Made by a program: the position numbers and the translations under genes
NCBI RefSeq assembly: GCF_028583425.1
Contig: NC_072807.1
Coordinates: 37,949,001-38,013,000, forward strand
Source: Eublepharis macularius
Lineage: Eukaryota; Chordata; Lepidosauria; Squamata; Eublepharidae
DNA length: 64,000 nt
Direction of reading: 5' to 3'
The notes under the pieces: generated by a model
Databases searched by the model: none
What the model was told of the DNA's origin: nothing
What the model saw: the letters and a program-made list of their open reading frames with translations, nothing else
Shown: one piece after another, positions 62,565 to 64,000 of the stretch
Layout of the letters: each line of letters starts with the position of its first letter
Numbering within the stretch: position 1 is the stretch's first letter

Positions 62565-64000
62565 GTACCTTCCTTGCTTCTCCAGTTTTTTGGGGGGTGA
62601 TATCATGGGAGAGGTGGTCTGGGACACTACAATGGCCATAGAGGAAGCTTTGCGGGACTGGCGGGACTGTAGGGACTGCTTGGCTCAGACCAGGAAAGCA
62701 GGTGTCTGTGGCCACCGCCAGTGGCTGGGCTTGGCTTAGCTTTCTCAGGGCTCCCAGCACCCTCCAACCTATGCTGTCCTGTGTTCCTTGGGGGAAGAGG
62801 CTGGTAAAAACAGATGCATAGATCTCAAATTTGGACACCAAAAGTATTTTAGCCTGGCTCAGTCTTACGTCCTTCCTTTTGCTGTCACCCGTTTGAGAGA
62901 GGATGTATTCTTGGGACTGAGTGCCAAAGGTCACCTTGGAGCCTTTGAGATCACAGGAAGTGGAAATAAGCTTTATTCCCTTGTAACTTAGCAGGTGGGT
63001 GGAATTAATATCAGCAGCATGAGTTCTCCTTTCCCCTTGGCAAAAGGGTAACTGCAATTTCAGAGGAGGGAGTCGGGTCCTTGGAATGGCACCACCTTGT
63101 GCTGCCACTGTGCCTTCCGGCCTGGGCCATGCTGCGGTGACGTACCCCCTTTCCAAACGTTTACTGGCTGACTAGGGAGTAACAGAAAGCTGTGAGCAAG
63201 ATTTTGGATTGCACAGCATTGTTCCTGAGGCTCCAGGTTAAACAAAGGCAGGGAGGGGAGAAAAAGGGAGAAGAATAGAGAAAAAATATGCTGGCAGTGA
63301 AAAGCATGGCGGAATATGTTACAGCCTGCCTTCTTTGGATAATTTATGCCTGCTGGCCTTCCTTGGGCACAGCACAGGCACCGGTGGTGGTCTGCCCAGG
63401 AGTAAGAACTGGGGGTGGACAAACCTATTGCTTGTGGATCTACAGAGATGGGGATAGAACCACTAAACAGATCAGTCCTTAGAGAAGCCGCAGCACTGTT
63501 TCTAGGCACGGATGTAGGGCACCCTTAGTGCAGCTATCTGCATAATGTGCACGCTCTGAAATCCGCTGGTTTCTGCTAAGAGGCGTGCATAATTTCCGCA
63601 GCTTCAAGCCTTTGATGTCGGGCTGTTGATTAGGGCCAGGCAAAGAGGCTGCACGGGGGCATTATTACTCCACTTGAGTGAGAGATAATTTCCATTTTAG
63701 GAGGCACGGCGGTGGCTGGAAAGCCGGCTTCTGAGCTGCTCTGCGGGGACCTCTTTGACGTGAAGCTGAATTTGCAGGAAATAGGCCCTCCAAATCTTTT
63801 TTTCCAAGTCGTTCTTCTTTGCCCGGGTCTTTGCTGAAAAGGATGTGTGAGGGGGAGTGCATACTAACCTTGCTTGCAAAGATATCTGTTAGCCCTGCTT
63901 ACTTATAGGCTCTGAGGCCATAGGGTGAAGGGACGGCCGCTTGTTTAGCTGGCTTTCAAAGGAGAGGTCCTTCAGTAGCTGTTGGTCATAATGACTAAAT
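62565..64000 (+). other. FAN1: FAN1 intron, window edge
   Basis: No next exon (expected to begin TGQKLYVRLFQ-like) is seen before the edge. A 201-codon minus-strand open frame (62,551-63,156) has a middle part with normal-looking composition (SKVTFGTQSQEYILSQTGD), but I recognise no family. It may be an old repeat. Confidence 0.5.

Noticed and set aside
63288-63482. 64-codon frame starting MLAVKSMAEY with a signal-peptide-like stretch
   Set aside because: Hydrophobic run is short, there is no homology, and it lies in a FAN1 intron; likely chance.
1-64000. CRISPR array, operon, riboswitch or prophage
   Set aside because: The content is clearly vertebrate nuclear DNA. Repeats are dispersed transposons, not regularly spaced arrays.

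Overview
The window looks like nuclear DNA of a squamate reptile (lizard or snake). The reasons are split vertebrate genes with GT-AG introns, many tRNA-derived SINEs ending in (TTG)n, a 5S rRNA-derived SINE, RTE/BovB-like and L2-like LINE fragments, and a large population of palindromic repeats. No bacterial-type genes, CRISPR arrays or rRNA genes are visible. The species cannot be named from the sequence.

Layout. Positions 1 to about 24,300 hold no recognisable coding exon, only unique sequence peppered with repeats. A large CpG island at about 24,330-25,480 carries a good splice donor on the minus strand at 25,156. It is probably the promoter and first exon of a gene running left, out of the window. 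MCEE (methylmalonyl-CoA epimerase, minus strand) occupies 32,211-39,944 in three exons and reads as a complete 174-residue protein. MPHOSPH10 (U3 snoRNP/SSU-processome protein MPP10, plus strand) starts head-to-head about 1.07 kb away. It runs 41,014-54,175 in eleven exons and reads as a complete 684-residue protein. FAN1 (FANCD2/FANCI-associated nuclease) begins at a small GC-rich promoter near 59,215-59,443. Its first coding exon is 61,262-62,564 and the rest lies beyond the right edge.

The genes do unrelated housekeeping jobs: mitochondrial propionate catabolism, nucleolar 18S rRNA maturation and DNA interstrand crosslink repair. They are linked here by position. From memory, human MCEE/MPHOSPH10 are on 2p13.3 and FAN1 on 15q13.3, so this linkage may be the older arrangement.

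Mobile DNA fills most of the rest. MPHOSPH10 intron 2 holds a very young LTR retroelement in antisense (43,632-46,319) with nearly identical LTRs, a 5-bp target duplication and only a gag-protease-like reading frame. Three fold-back repeat families recur throughout. Two of them share a head and a central CTGAYGA...GAAA core and carry target duplications of about 8-12 bp. They are the most interesting unexplained structure here. Other notable items are a 382-bp palindromic MITE, a perfect 40-bp palindrome, a perfect 235-bp tandem duplication, a 5S SINE nested in a fold-back element, and some eighteen poly-G/poly-C runs of 9-12 bases.
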